Program-made: the position numbers and the translations under genes
The notes under the pieces: generated by a model
The model's input: only the letters and a program-made list of their open reading frames with translations
Told to the model about the DNA's origin: nothing
The model's database searches: none
Assembly: GCF_014385165.1 (NCBI RefSeq)
Contig: NZ_JACRTF010000001.1
Location: 2,852,001 to 2,916,000, forward strand
Origin: Jilunia laotingensis
GTDB taxonomy: Bacteria > Bacteroidota > Bacteroidia > Bacteroidales > Bacteroidaceae
Direction of reading: 5' to 3'
DNA length: 64,000 nucleotides
In this document: one piece after another, positions 54,246 to 63,742 of the stretch
Layout: every line of letters begins with the position of its first letter
Position numbering within the stretch: position 1 is the first letter of the stretch

Positions 54246-55715
54246 TTATCTAATGCTATTCAGCAAATCCACTTTTCCTTCATTTACCAATTTGAGGATC
54301 AGTTCTCCGAAAAGTGTATTTTGCCATGCAAACCAGGCACGGGTGAAGTTGGCAGGATCGTTCTTGTGGAAAGACTCGTGCATGAATCCTGTACCGGCAT
54401 CCGTGTTGATCAGCATGGTGATGCAGTCTTTGATCTCTTTGTCATCCTGACTTGTAAAAGCTTTCATCATGATACTCATAGGCCATATCATGTCATACCC
54501 GATGTGCGGACCTCCGATACCTTCACCGGCTGTGCCTTTGAAGAAATAAGGATTATCTTCACTCCATACGAAACGACGGGTGTTCTGGTAGATCGGGTCG
54601 TTTATTGATACATCGCCCAGATAAGGCATGGCAAGCAAGCTCGGAACGTTGGCATCGTCCATCAGGAAATGATTGCCGAAACCATCTACCTCGAAAGCGT
54701 AGATTGTGCCGTATTTAGGATGGTTGTAAGTGGCATATTTCTGTAAGGCGGTTTCTACTTCCTGAGCCAGGTCGCTACATTCCTTCGCCAAACTTTCGTT
54801 CTTATTGACTTCAGTCAATATCTCGGCAGCTTTTCTTAATGAAGAAACGGCAAAGAAATTGGATGGAACCAAGAATTGCAGGGTAGTGGCATCGTCCGAT
54901 GGGCGGAAACAAGATACGATCAGTCCTACGGGATTGACAGGGGCACCAAGGCCGCCGTTGTTTAATGTATCGAGCGCACGCTCAGTCTTACGCTGGAATT
55001 TGTAAGGACCTACTCCATCCTTGCGTTGTTGCTCCTTGAACGTTTTCAGGATGGCAGTGATAGCCTGTATCCATTCACTATCGAAAACGCTTGCATCTCC
55101 GGTTTGTTTCCAGTATTGGTACGCCAGACGCAACGGATAGCACAAAGAGTCGATTTCCCATTTGCGTTCATGAAGTTCCGGTTTCATATCGGTCAGGTCG
55201 GTCATCCATTCTCCGCCTTTGGCTCCGTCATTGAATGCATTGGCATACGGATCGATGTTGATGCATTTGAACTGGCGACGGATGGTGCCTTCCAGCATCT
55301 TTTTCAATTCAGGATCTTTGTCCGCAAGCTGGATGTAAGGCCATACTTGTGCCCCGGAGTCACGCAACCACATGGCGTGGATATCACCTGTATAGACGAA
55401 TGTATCGGGTTTGCCGTCTGTTATACGGTAGTGTACGGTGGTTTCCAGTGTGTTCGGAAAACAGTTTTCGAACATCCAAGCAAGCTTTTGGTTCGTCAGT
55501 AGTTTTTTGACACGGATGATTTCAGCTTCCACGGCTTTGGACTTGAACAAACGGTCTTTAACTGCCGGACGATTTGACTTGTAAGCCGCTGCTTTGCAGG
55601 CTTCATTGATAACAGTTGTGTTGTCGCTGGGTGCGGTGAGGTTCATCGCATAAGCTCCGTTACCTACCAACATGGTTGCTGCAATAGCGCATAGACTAAT
55701 GTTTTTTCTTTTCAT
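54246..55715 (-). CDS. GH125 exo-alpha-1,6-mannosidase
   Basis: 489 residues; signal peptide ends GNGAYA. The GH125 (former DUF1237) barrel is recognised from MWLRDSGAQVWPYIQLA, AFNDGAKGGEWMTDLTDMKP, KWEIDSLCYPLRLAYQYWK, PVNPVGLIVSCFRPSDDATT and the ending SFHKNDPANFTRAWFAWQNT. These enzymes remove alpha-1,6-linked mannose from the non-reducing end by inversion. The start is 48 bases after the GH76 stop, so the two are probably one transcript. Confidence 0.92.
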   Translation of the reverse strand: MKRKNISLCAIAATMLVGNGAYAMNLTAPSDNTTVINEACKAAAYKSNRPAVKDRLFKSKAVEAEIIRVKKLLTNQKLAWMFENCFPNTLETTVHYRITDGKPDTFVYTGDIHAMWLRDSGAQVWPYIQLADKDPELKKMLEGTIRRQFKCINIDPYANAFNDGAKGGEWMTDLTDMKPELHERKWEIDSLCYPLRLAYQYWKQTGDASVFDSEWIQAITAILKTFKEQQRKDGVGPYKFQRKTERALDTLNNGGLGAPVNPVGLIVSCFRPSDDATTLQFLVPSNFFAVSSLRKAAEILTEVNKNESLAKECSDLAQEVETALQKYATYNHPKYGTIYAFEVDGFGNHFLMDDANVPSLLAMPYLGDVSINDPIYQNTRRFVWSEDNPYFFKGTAGEGIGGPHIGYDMIWPMSIMMKAFTSQDDKEIKDCITMLINTDAGTGFMHESFHKNDPANFTRAWFAWQNTLFGELILKLVNEGKVDLLNSIR

Positions 55716-55763
55716 GATCTTGTTTTAGGGTGATTATTATTTTATTCATTTTAATTACTGCAT

Positions 55764-56957
55764 TTATTTAATTGCTGCCAGCCGGGCATACATCTCCACC
55801 ATGGCTGCCTGTGTGAGTAACCATTTCTTTGCATCTTTTTCATTGCCGGAGAAGTCGGTGTTGAACAGCCCCTTTTCATCGCGGGCATTGTTCCATGCAT
55901 AATTCAGACTTTTATTGAAAGCATCCAAATAGGTTTTATCTCCATTAGTCTTATAAAGCTCGATGAATCCTCTCAGCATGACGGCAGTGAACCATACATC
56001 TCCCTTTTTTAATATTTTGAATGGTTCTCCATTAGGCAGTGTAAAGTCGGTAAAGAAATAATTGTAGCACGCTTGAGCCAGCTTTTGTGCATCGGTCAAG
56101 TATTTCTGATCATTGGTGAGTTGGTAAAGTAAAGCTGCCGATTGCATCATCTGTCCGCTGTTGTAAGCGAACTTTGCCTTACCTATTTTTCCATCCAGGC
56201 TTATGTTGTCAAAGTAAAGATAATCTGTAGGATCCTGTAAGTGTGATTGGGTCCATTCATACAAATGTTTGCCTTGTGCCAGGTAGTTAATGTCTCCGGT
56301 GGCCTTAAACAATTTTAGGGCGAACACTGAACCGGGAGCGTTCGAACAAGTATTCTTACTTTCCTTCTTTTGTTCGCACCAGTAGATGCCTCCGCCTAAT
56401 TGATCGTCCGTGCCACTGGCAATAAATTTCCAGATCATTTTTGCCTTGTCCAGGTATCTGGGTTCGTTGGTATACGTATATATATCGGTATAATCGATAC
56501 CTAACCAGATGTTATCGTCATAAAAACGGTCGGATATTGGGGCAGAGTGTATGTAAGATGAATAAGCATGAGGTTCACGGGCTGAGTCGTAATATTCTTC
56601 CAGTCCGGGTAGCACTTTACCATCGAGGATTTCTTTGTATTTGGGATCATTACTTGTTTCCAACAATGCGTTTACAGCGGAAAATGTCCCGGAGTAAGGC
56701 CAGAGATAGGAATATTGGTTTGGGACATTGGCCTGCTCTTCGGATGCCAGGTAAGTGGCGGTATACGAAGCGTCAAACGGATAGTTTTCACGTAAAAGGT
56801 AAGTGTCGGGAGCTGAATAATTCTGATAAAGTGCGTTTAATGTTGCTTCAGCTCTCTCCAAATTGAAGTTTGCTCGTGCTTGTTCCTTGTCTTTGGAAGC
56901 ACAACCGGTGAAGATGGCAGTGCATAAAATTCCTGCGAGGATTTGGTGTACTTTCAT
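55764..56957 (-). CDS. GH76 endo-alpha-1,6-mannanase, lipoprotein
   Basis: The frame is open to 57170, but ATG 56957 begins a proper lipoprotein signal (MKVHQILAGILCTAIFTGC), giving 397 residues; the longer version would overlap the divergent regulator gene. GH76 barrel with the paired catalytic aspartates in FYDDNIWLGIDY, plus GGGIYWCEQKKESKNTCSN and NSGQMMQSAALLYQLTND. It cuts alpha-1,6-mannan backbones, probably at the surface or in the periplasm. First gene of the minus cluster (GH76-GH125), divergent from the hybrid regulator that likely controls it. Confidence 0.9.
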   Translation of the reverse strand: MKVHQILAGILCTAIFTGCASKDKEQARANFNLERAEATLNALYQNYSAPDTYLLRENYPFDASYTATYLASEEQANVPNQYSYLWPYSGTFSAVNALLETSNDPKYKEILDGKVLPGLEEYYDSAREPHAYSSYIHSAPISDRFYDDNIWLGIDYTDIYTYTNEPRYLDKAKMIWKFIASGTDDQLGGGIYWCEQKKESKNTCSNAPGSVFALKLFKATGDINYLAQGKHLYEWTQSHLQDPTDYLYFDNISLDGKIGKAKFAYNSGQMMQSAALLYQLTNDQKYLTDAQKLAQACYNYFFTDFTLPNGEPFKILKKGDVWFTAVMLRGFIELYKTNGDKTYLDAFNKSLNYAWNNARDEKGLFNTDFSGNEKDAKKWLLTQAAMVEMYARLAAIK

Positions 56958-57188
56958 GTTTTCTTTTGGTTTATAAGTTTGCAGGGACAAATATAGTTGT
57001 TGCGCCTTAATTAAAATGACCAATTTAGGACATAATTGTGTTTTTGCCGGCTGATGGCAGAAAAAGTATAGTGAAATGGCACGAAAATATACAAAATTCT
57101 GCCTTTCACCTCTCTTTTTAGGAGACATTTTTGAGATAATGACTGTTTTTACGTATTTTCGCCAGTGCATATAACTACTATAAAAAGT

Positions 57189-60100
57189 ATGAATACCGAA
57201 ATCCGGAGGAACCGTTTATATTGTGTCTTATTTCTGTTGGTTTGTCTTTGCGGGTCTGCCTGTGCTTATAGTCTGCGGCAGTTCACCAGTAAGGAAGGAC
57301 TTTCCAACAGCGCGATCCTTTCCGTTTGTCAGGATAGTGACGGTTTGCTTTGGATCGGGACGTGTGACGGAATGAACCTTTATGACGGAAACAGGCTTTG
57401 GCTATATCAACCGGCCGATGTGCGCAACAGCCTTTCCGGCAATCTGATAGACGGTATAATGGAAGGGGATGATCATACTTTATGGATACAAACCAACTAT
57501 GGATTGGATCGGTTGGATACACATCACCAAACGGTGAAGACTTTTAGAGAGTTCAAGGATGTCAGTATTCTGACAAAAAGCCGGGACAATGCTGTTTTCA
57601 TTATGAAAGATGACGGATACATCTATTATTGTTGTCCCGGGGAGGATCGTTTTCACCGGTTGGAAACAGAAAGATTTGCATTCGAAGAAGTGCTGACAAT
57701 GACGGTAGACAAGGAGGATGTGCTTTGGGTATTCACATCCGATACCCCTTCACACGGATATAAACTTCAGAGGCAAAACGGGAAAATACAGGTTGAAGAT
57801 CATCGTCCGACCACTCATTCCATAAATCTGTTGTGTGCTTTTTCTGAACAAGATAATGTCTTTTTCGTGGATGCCTTTAACGAGCTTTACGAATATAAGC
57901 TGCATGGCGGACAGACTTATTACATTGCAGACCTTACGGGAGAGATAAATAAACGGGGGGAAATATCCTCTATTGTCCGATATCATAATGACTTCTTTAT
58001 CGGTTTTAAGAATAGTGGACTGATTTGTCTCAAATATCAGCCGGATCGAAAAGTGAAATACGAGGTGGTTCCTATCGATATAAATTCCGGGATATTTTGT
58101 CTTATGAAGGATAAAGCACAGGATATCCTGTGGATAGGAACGGATGGTCGTGGACTGTATATGTATTTTGCGGATGGAGTGCGGATTGAAAATACATTGC
58201 TCGATGCTCCGCTTTACCATAATGTGGGCAATCCGGTGCGTACACTTCTTTTGGATGATGAAAGGACGTTGTGGGTCGGGACGAAGGGAAACGGCATTCT
58301 TCGGATGCCCGGGTATGATATTGAACAGAATAGGGCTTCTTCTGTGGAACAATACCTGAGCGGAAACTCATCTTTGGCGGATAATTCGGTCTATTGTTTC
58401 GCTTCCGGACGAAAAGGCTATTTGTGGATCGGAGGGGAGAGTGGAATGAATTATTATTCTTACCGGGACAGAAAGATTCATCCGTTTCGGGTGATTGCCG
58501 ATGGTAAACCGTTGAAATTCGTACATTCTGTCTGTGAGTTTAACGATAGTGTGCTTTGGATAGCAACTGTAGGGGAAGGGATCGTAAAAGTTGTCTTAGA
58601 TTATAAAGCAGATATCCCCCGAGTGCTTTCGGCACAACGGATATTGCTTGATGACGGGAAACGGGCATCCAACTACTTTTTTACATCTTATAAGGAGAAT
58701 GACTCTATTATTTGGTTCGGTAATCGTGGAAAGGGTGCCTGCCGCGTGAATGTGGAAACCGGTAAGATCACTTCCTACCGTTTTGACGGAGAGGGAAATA
58801 GTCGGATGCAGAATGACATATTTGCCATCATGGGAAGTAATGGGAGTTACTGGTTTGGTACGAGCTTTGGATTGATGCGGTGGACAGATGGCAAATACCA
58901 GGTATTCAATAATGTGAATAAGTTGCCGAATAATACGATTCACGGTATCCTTGAAGATATGCACCGGAATCTTTGGTTGAGTACGAATCGTGGCATTGTA
59001 AAGTTGAATATCAAGGATAACACCTTGAAAACTTATGATGAACGGGATGGTCTGGAAATAATCGAATTTAGTGACGGTGCTTATTTTGAAGACAAACTTA
59101 CAGGTACGCTTTTCTGGGGCGGAGTCAATGGCTTTTTGACTATTACGGAAAGTAGGGATACCCCCGTGGAATACATGCCTCCATTGCTTTTCAACAATCT
59201 TTCGATCTTTGGCAAGACATGTAACATTTATGATTATCTGGTGGAGGAGGAGGGACGAAAGGTCTTGGAGTTGGATTATAACCAGAACTTTTTCGGGCTC
59301 TCGTTTACTGCACTCGATTATATTTACGGGAATAATTATATTTACCTTTATAAAGTGGAAGGGTTGAGTGACAACTGGGTGGAAAATGGTTTCTCGCCTG
59401 TTGCAGCTTTTTCCAGCTTTCCACCGGGAGAATATGTCCTGCATGTTAAATACATCAATCCCGTAACAGGCAATGAAAGTGAACCGCAGTCTTTAAAGAT
59501 TCGGATTAATCCTCCCTGGTACATGACGACACTGGCTTATGTTGTTTATATTCTATTGGCATTCGTTCTCATTGCATTATTGGGTGTGCGGCTTATCATG
59601 GGTTATCATCGCAAACGCGATGCCATGATCGATAGTCTGAACCGTCGGCAACGGGATGAACTTTATGAATCCAAATTGCGCTTCTTTATAAATATCACTC
59701 ATGAGTTCAGTACCCCGCTAACACTGATTTACGGTCCGTGTGAAAGGATTATAGCTCATGCCAAGGATGATGCATATATACAGAAATATGCATCCATGAT
59801 TTTGCAAAATGCCCGGAAGTTGAACCAGCTGATTCAGGAATTGATTGAATTCCGCCGTCTTGAGACAGGTAATAAGGTGCTAGAGATACGTCCTGTTCGG
59901 GTTTCTGAATATTTAAAAAGCATTTATGAATCGTTCACTGATATGGCCGAACGCAGGCATGTCGATTATCAGCAACAGATAGAGCCGGATGTCCGTTGGA
60001 ACACCGATGCGGGATGCCTGAATAAGATTGTGACTAACTTGATATCTAATGCTTTTAAATATACATCCGATGAAGGAAGGATATCCGTAGAAATGTCTGT

Positions 60101-61265
60101 CGATAGGGATCGGTTGCATATTACTGTTTCGAATACAGGAAAAGGCATCCCTCAAGAAGATATGGAACGTATTTTCGACCGGTATAAGATTCTGGATAAT
60201 TTCGAACAGCAAAGCAGGAATGGAACATCTCGCAACGGATTGGGATTGGCTATCTGTCATAGCATGGTGACCATGCTGAATGGCGAAATCCGTGTAAGCA
60301 GCGAACCGGGACGATTGACCTCCTTTGAAGTGATACTCCCGGAATTGCAATCGAACGCGGAATCTGTGGAGCAAGAAAAGGAATTTGTGCCTTCACTGGT
60401 GCCGGTTACCGAAACCCCGGTCGAGTCACAAAATGCGGATGTAGCTTTTGATAGCTCGAAATTGACAGTTATGGTAATTGATGATGATCCGTCCGTCCGT
60501 TGCTTGGTGACCGAGATTTTATCCAATAAGTACAATGTGCTTTCCATGAGATCGTCCGAAGAGGCATTGGAGATGTTGAAACAAAAACAACCTGGACTGA
60601 TTATTTCGGATGTGATGATGCCCGGTATGGATGGCATTTCGTTGGTGCGGGAGATTAAGTCGGATAAACTATTGTCTCATATCCCATTGATCTTGCTCTC
60701 GGCACTGCATGACGGAGATGAACAGGTGAAAGGTATCGAAGCGGGGGCTGAAGCGTATGTCACTAAACCGTTTAAAGTGGATTATTTGGAGCAAATGGTG
60801 GAACGCTTAATACGACGTGAAGCTGAATTGAAAGAGTATTATAGTTCGGTGTTCAGTGTGTTTTCAATGGATAGCGGACGGCTCTTGCACAAGGAGGATA
60901 AACTCTTTTTCGATCAGGTGGTGGAGGTTATCGGTCGGAACATTGAAAATCCTGATCTTTCAGTCGATCTTTTAAGTTCTATTTTGGGGTTCAGCACCAG
61001 ACAATTCTATCGGAAATTGAAGAGTGTGACAGATCAGACTCCAGCGGATATTATCAGGGATTTGCGTATTGTTAAGGCTGAACAGTTATTGGTGACTACT
61101 CACCTTTTGGTAGAAGAAGTGATGTACAAAGTCGGTTTTACCAACCGGGGAACTTTCTATAAACTTTTCTCTGCCCGTTACGGAATGACTCCGCGCCAAT
61201 ACCGGGAGGAGAAAAAGAAGGAGTGCAAAACAGCCGTTCAATCAAACGAGCTTTCTCATCGATAA
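57189..61265 (+). CDS. Hybrid two-component system sensor-regulator (HTCS)
   Basis: ATG 57189 (MNTEIRRNRLYCVLFLLVCL) gives 1358 residues and a clean signal peptide. Periplasmic Reg_prop propellers (about 25-690; repeats such as SDGLLWIGTCDGMNLYD and DDERTLWVGTKGNGILR), Y_Y_Y domain (about 700-775), transmembrane helix about 779-802, HisKA with H838 (FINITHEFSTPLTLIYGP), HATPase (NTGKGIPQEDMERIFDRY, GLGLAICHSMV), receiver about 1094-1207 with D1141 (IISDVMMPGMDG) and AraC HTH about 1247-1348. Such regulators bind an oligosaccharide and activate neighbouring glycan genes; divergence from the GH76-GH125 pair suggests a mannan fragment. Confidence 0.93.
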   Translation: MNTEIRRNRLYCVLFLLVCLCGSACAYSLRQFTSKEGLSNSAILSVCQDSDGLLWIGTCDGMNLYDGNRLWLYQPADVRNSLSGNLIDGIMEGDDHTLWIQTNYGLDRLDTHHQTVKTFREFKDVSILTKSRDNAVFIMKDDGYIYYCCPGEDRFHRLETERFAFEEVLTMTVDKEDVLWVFTSDTPSHGYKLQRQNGKIQVEDHRPTTHSINLLCAFSEQDNVFFVDAFNELYEYKLHGGQTYYIADLTGEINKRGEISSIVRYHNDFFIGFKNSGLICLKYQPDRKVKYEVVPIDINSGIFCLMKDKAQDILWIGTDGRGLYMYFADGVRIENTLLDAPLYHNVGNPVRTLLLDDERTLWVGTKGNGILRMPGYDIEQNRASSVEQYLSGNSSLADNSVYCFASGRKGYLWIGGESGMNYYSYRDRKIHPFRVIADGKPLKFVHSVCEFNDSVLWIATVGEGIVKVVLDYKADIPRVLSAQRILLDDGKRASNYFFTSYKENDSIIWFGNRGKGACRVNVETGKITSYRFDGEGNSRMQNDIFAIMGSNGSYWFGTSFGLMRWTDGKYQVFNNVNKLPNNTIHGILEDMHRNLWLSTNRGIVKLNIKDNTLKTYDERDGLEIIEFSDGAYFEDKLTGTLFWGGVNGFLTITESRDTPVEYMPPLLFNNLSIFGKTCNIYDYLVEEEGRKVLELDYNQNFFGLSFTALDYIYGNNYIYLYKVEGLSDNWVENGFSPVAAFSSFPPGEYVLHVKYINPVTGNESEPQSLKIRINPPWYMTTLAYVVYILLAFVLIALLGVRLIMGYHRKRDAMIDSLNRRQRDELYESKLRFFINITHEFSTPLTLIYGPCERIIAHAKDDAYIQKYASMILQNARKLNQLIQELIEFRRLETGNKVLEIRPVRVSEYLKSIYESFTDMAERRHVDYQQQIEPDVRWNTDAGCLNKIVTNLISNAFKYTSDEGRISVEMSVDRDRLHITVSNTGKGIPQEDMERIFDRYKILDNFEQQSRNGTSRNGLGLAICHSMVTMLNGEIRVSSEPGRLTSFEVILPELQSNAESVEQEKEFVPSLVPVTETPVESQNADVAFDSSKLTVMVIDDDPSVRCLVTEILSNKYNVLSMRSSEEALEMLKQKQPGLIISDVMMPGMDGISLVREIKSDKLLSHIPLILLSALHDGDEQVKGIEAGAEAYVTKPFKVDYLEQMVERLIRREAELKEYYSSVFSVFSMDSGRLLHKEDKLFFDQVVEVIGRNIENPDLSVDLLSSILGFSTRQFYRKLKSVTDQTPADIIRDLRIVKAEQLLVTTHLLVEEVMYKVGFTNRGTFYKLFSARYGMTPRQYREEKKKECKTAVQSNELSHR

Positions 61266-61444
61266 AAGATGTATGTATCCTGAGCATACAATGGTAATGG
61301 TGTATAATATGGTAAATGCGTCGGATCGTACACTAAATTTTAGTTGAGGATATGTCAATAAATTTTAGTTCCGGTTGTTCCTCTGTAATATCAAATGTTT
61401 GGAGGCAAATAGTTGATAATCAATAGATGTGAGGAGGGCTTTTT

Positions 61445-61536
61445 ACCTCGGTGATCAACGGCCTCTTCCTCGGTGATGAAGACATCCTTCATCGGTGACT
61501 AACGGGGTGTTCATCGGTGAGGTAGGATGCCTTCAG
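61445..61536. repeat. 22-bp tandem repeat array, subfamily B, reverse orientation (4 units)
   Basis: CGGTGA recurs at 61449, 61471, 61493 and 61515, exactly 22 bases apart; a degenerate fifth unit follows. On minus the units read like GAAGGATGTCTTCATCACCG and end in TCACCGAGGTAAAAA, the same ending as the array at 28.7 kb. The array is therefore the same element inserted or retained in the opposite orientation. Confidence 0.82.
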
Positions 61537-61593
61537 TTGCGGGTGGGCTTTATGTAAGAAGTTTTCTCTTAATTCCATCTTTAAATAATATAT

Positions 61594-61649
61594 CCCGATT
61601 ACATTTTATGCAAGATTCTCTGATAGGAATTGTATAAAATGTAACCGGG
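61594..61649 (-). terminator. Inverted repeat downstream of the SusA-like gene, possible terminator
   Basis: CCCGATTACATTTTAT (61594-61609) pairs with ATAAAATGTAACCGGG (61634-61649), 15 of 16 matching, 24-base loop. It lies 58 bases after the susA-like stop on minus. No clean T-run follows, so termination is uncertain. Confidence 0.4.
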
Positions 61650-61706
61650 AAAGTATTGGTGGAAAGTTTATCCTGGATATGGGTTTACGTGAAAAGAATC
61701 TGTTAT

Positions 61707-63557
61707 TTACAATTCTATCACCAAAGATTCTCTGGGCGACAAAGTCAGTTCCCCATCCAATTGAATGATTCTTCCGGTCAGGATATCTTTTCCTTGCGTC
61801 TTATCTTTCAGTACTTCTTTGTAGAACTTCAAAGGTAAAGTCGTTTCTGCATCCGTTCCGTTTAGCATTACAAAGACAGTCTTGCCTTCGTATTGGCGGG
61901 CATAGGCATATACACCGTTTTGAACCATAAATTGAGTCATGCTGCCTTTGGCAATCACTTCATTTCCTTTGCGCCAGTTCAGCAAGGTCTTATAGAAATT
62001 GTAGCAGTCATTTTGAAGTTGGGTACGGTCGCTGGCAGTCAAGGCACTTTCTTTGTCTTCCGCCCAGCCACCGGGGAAATCTTTGCGGACATACCCATCG
62101 CTCTTGCTTTTCACACCGTTCATCATGATTTCCGTGCCGTAATAGAGTTGTGGAATGCGGCGAGTGGTCAACAATAAGGTGGATGCTTGTTTCAGCATCG
62201 GAAGGTTGTCACCTTCGCCTAAAAAACGGTCGGTATCGTGATTTTCGATGAAAGCCAATACGGAAGCCGGATTCGGGTAAAGAAAGTCATAAACAAAGTT
62301 GTTATATACGCGATCTAGACCTTTGAACCAGGTTTCTGTCTGCTCATTTTTGGCTGTATTGATTTTGTCGTAGAAGCTGAAATCCATAACTGTCTTCAAG
62401 TTGCTGTTGAGAGGTGCGGATAGTTTGGAATCCTTTTGCCACCAAGCGGTGTAAGCCGGTTCGGTTACCCATGTTTCTCCCACCGTGTTATAATTGGGAT
62501 ACTCTTCATTCAGCTCTTTCATCCAGTTACTCATAGCATCATAATCTGCGTACGGATAAGTGTCCATCCGGATGCCGTCGATGTCGGCATATTCAATCCA
62601 CCAGATGCTATTCTGCAGCAGATACTTGTAAACGTGCGGATTCTTCTGGTTCAAGTCCGGCATGACGGTAACAAACCAACCATCGTTCATTTGGTCGAAA
62701 TCATATTTTGAAGCGTAAGGATCGACATGTGGGGTTAGTTTGAAAGAAGTCTGAACGAAGTTCTTCTCATGATCGGGATTATTGAACCAGTCTTTTGAAG
62801 GCATGTCCTTGATCCACTGGTGTTCCACACCGCAATGGTTGAAAATCATGTCCATAACGATCTTAATCCCGCGGTCATGAGATTTATTAATCAATCGGCA
62901 ATATTCCTCGTTGGTTCCGAAACGCGGATCTACTTTATAATAATCGGTAGTTGCGTATCCGTGATAGGAGCCACCTTCCATGTTATTTTCTAAAACCGGT
63001 GTAAACCATAGGGCAGTCACACCCAAGTCTGAAAAGTAATCCAAGTGCTGTTCGATTCCAGCCAAGTCACCACCATGACGGGCATTCGGGTCATTGCGGT
63101 CTACTGTATAGGCAGACATGCCTGGAAGATTGTCATTGTCCGGATTGCCATTGGCAAAACGGTCCGGCATTAACAGATAGAGGGCATCTGAAGCATCGAA
63201 GCCTTTATGTTCACAGCCCTTCTTGCTACGTGCTTTCAGTTCATATTCCTTCACCAATTTCTTTTTTCCCACTGTGAAAGTAAGTGGTAATTTGCCGGGT
63301 TTTACATCTTTATCCAGATGTAGGTAGACGAGCAGATAATTGTTGCTTTCCAGCTTGACAGTGCTGCTAAGTGATACTCCGGGATAATTGACGGATACGG
63401 AAGCATCACCGATGCCTTCACCGTACACCATTAACTGGAGTTCCGGGTTATTCATGCCGGCATACCAGAAAGGCGGATCGATTTTATTCACATTCATGGC
63501 TGCATACGTACTAATGGATAGTAAGAAAGAACCTAAAATAAATAAGAATTTCTTCAT
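61707..63557 (-). CDS. susA: SusA-like GH13 neopullulanase/alpha-amylase
   Basis: 616 residues, close to the length I recall for SusA of B. thetaiotaomicron; signal peptide ends STYA with no lipobox, so periplasmic. N-terminal cyclomaltodextrinase-type domain (NKIDPPFWYAGMNNPELQLM), then the GH13 barrel with MDMIFNHCG (region I), GIRMDTYPY (nucleophile Asp), TVGETW (acid Glu) and ENHDTDRF (third Asp). It would trim imported maltodextrins before the MFS importer and GH65 phosphorylase. The gene is alone here, far from the Sus-like operon, but a LacI-type operator lies upstream. The symbol is by similarity. Confidence 0.85.
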   Translation of the reverse strand: MKKFLFILGSFLLSISTYAAMNVNKIDPPFWYAGMNNPELQLMVYGEGIGDASVSVNYPGVSLSSTVKLESNNYLLVYLHLDKDVKPGKLPLTFTVGKKKLVKEYELKARSKKGCEHKGFDASDALYLLMPDRFANGNPDNDNLPGMSAYTVDRNDPNARHGGDLAGIEQHLDYFSDLGVTALWFTPVLENNMEGGSYHGYATTDYYKVDPRFGTNEEYCRLINKSHDRGIKIVMDMIFNHCGVEHQWIKDMPSKDWFNNPDHEKNFVQTSFKLTPHVDPYASKYDFDQMNDGWFVTVMPDLNQKNPHVYKYLLQNSIWWIEYADIDGIRMDTYPYADYDAMSNWMKELNEEYPNYNTVGETWVTEPAYTAWWQKDSKLSAPLNSNLKTVMDFSFYDKINTAKNEQTETWFKGLDRVYNNFVYDFLYPNPASVLAFIENHDTDRFLGEGDNLPMLKQASTLLLTTRRIPQLYYGTEIMMNGVKSKSDGYVRKDFPGGWAEDKESALTASDRTQLQNDCYNFYKTLLNWRKGNEVIAKGSMTQFMVQNGVYAYARQYEGKTVFVMLNGTDAETTLPLKFYKEVLKDKTQGKDILTGRIIQLDGELTLSPRESLVIEL

Positions 63558-63579
63558 GATATTAGCTATTTGTTAATTT

Positions 63580-63607
63580 CTCCGCTAATATAGGACAATT
63601 AGCGGAG
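63580..63607. promoter_or_regulatory. Hairpin in the susA-like leader
   Basis: CTCCGCTAAT (63580-63589) and ATTAGCGGAG (63598-63607) form a perfect 10-bp stem with an 8-base loop, 22 bases upstream of the start codon. A similar half (TTCGCTAATAT, 63621-63631) recurs farther upstream. It may affect translation or message stability. Confidence 0.5.
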
Positions 63608-63647
63608 AAGCATGTAATTCTTCGCTAATATCTATCCTTAAAGGCTA

Positions 63648-63661
63648 TGCAAACGTTTTCA
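63648..63661. promoter_or_regulatory. LacI-type operator upstream of the SusA-like gene
   Basis: TGCAAACGTTTTCA resembles the operator cores at 28573-28598 and 29005-29018 (consensus TGCAAACGTTTGCA). It lies about 90 bases before the susA-like start. This suggests the LacI regulator encoded at 27458-28468 also controls this gene. Confidence 0.6.
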
Positions 63662-63678
63662 TTGCTCTATAAAAGCGA

Positions 63679-63706
63679 GGCGTCTCTTCTGCGAAGAAGA
63701 GACGCC
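63679..63706 (-). terminator. Terminator downstream of the decarboxylase beta-subunit gene
   Basis: GGCGTCTCTTC (63679-63689) pairs with GAAGAGACGCC (63696-63706), 6-base loop. On minus it is followed by TCGCTTTTATAG. It lies about 37 bases after the stop at 63743. Confidence 0.85.
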
Positions 63707-63742
63707 TTAGTTACTTTAAAATACTATGATTAATTTAGACTG

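Larger units (their letters stand above)
61266..61706. other. Intergenic region after the HTCS gene
   Basis: Holds the reverse-oriented 22-bp array (61445-61536) and the inverted repeat at 61594-61649. No credible gene. Confidence 0.5.

Noticed and set aside
58596..59444. 282-codon minus frame
   Set aside because: It lies entirely inside the well-supported HTCS gene on the other strand and shows no domain or signal.
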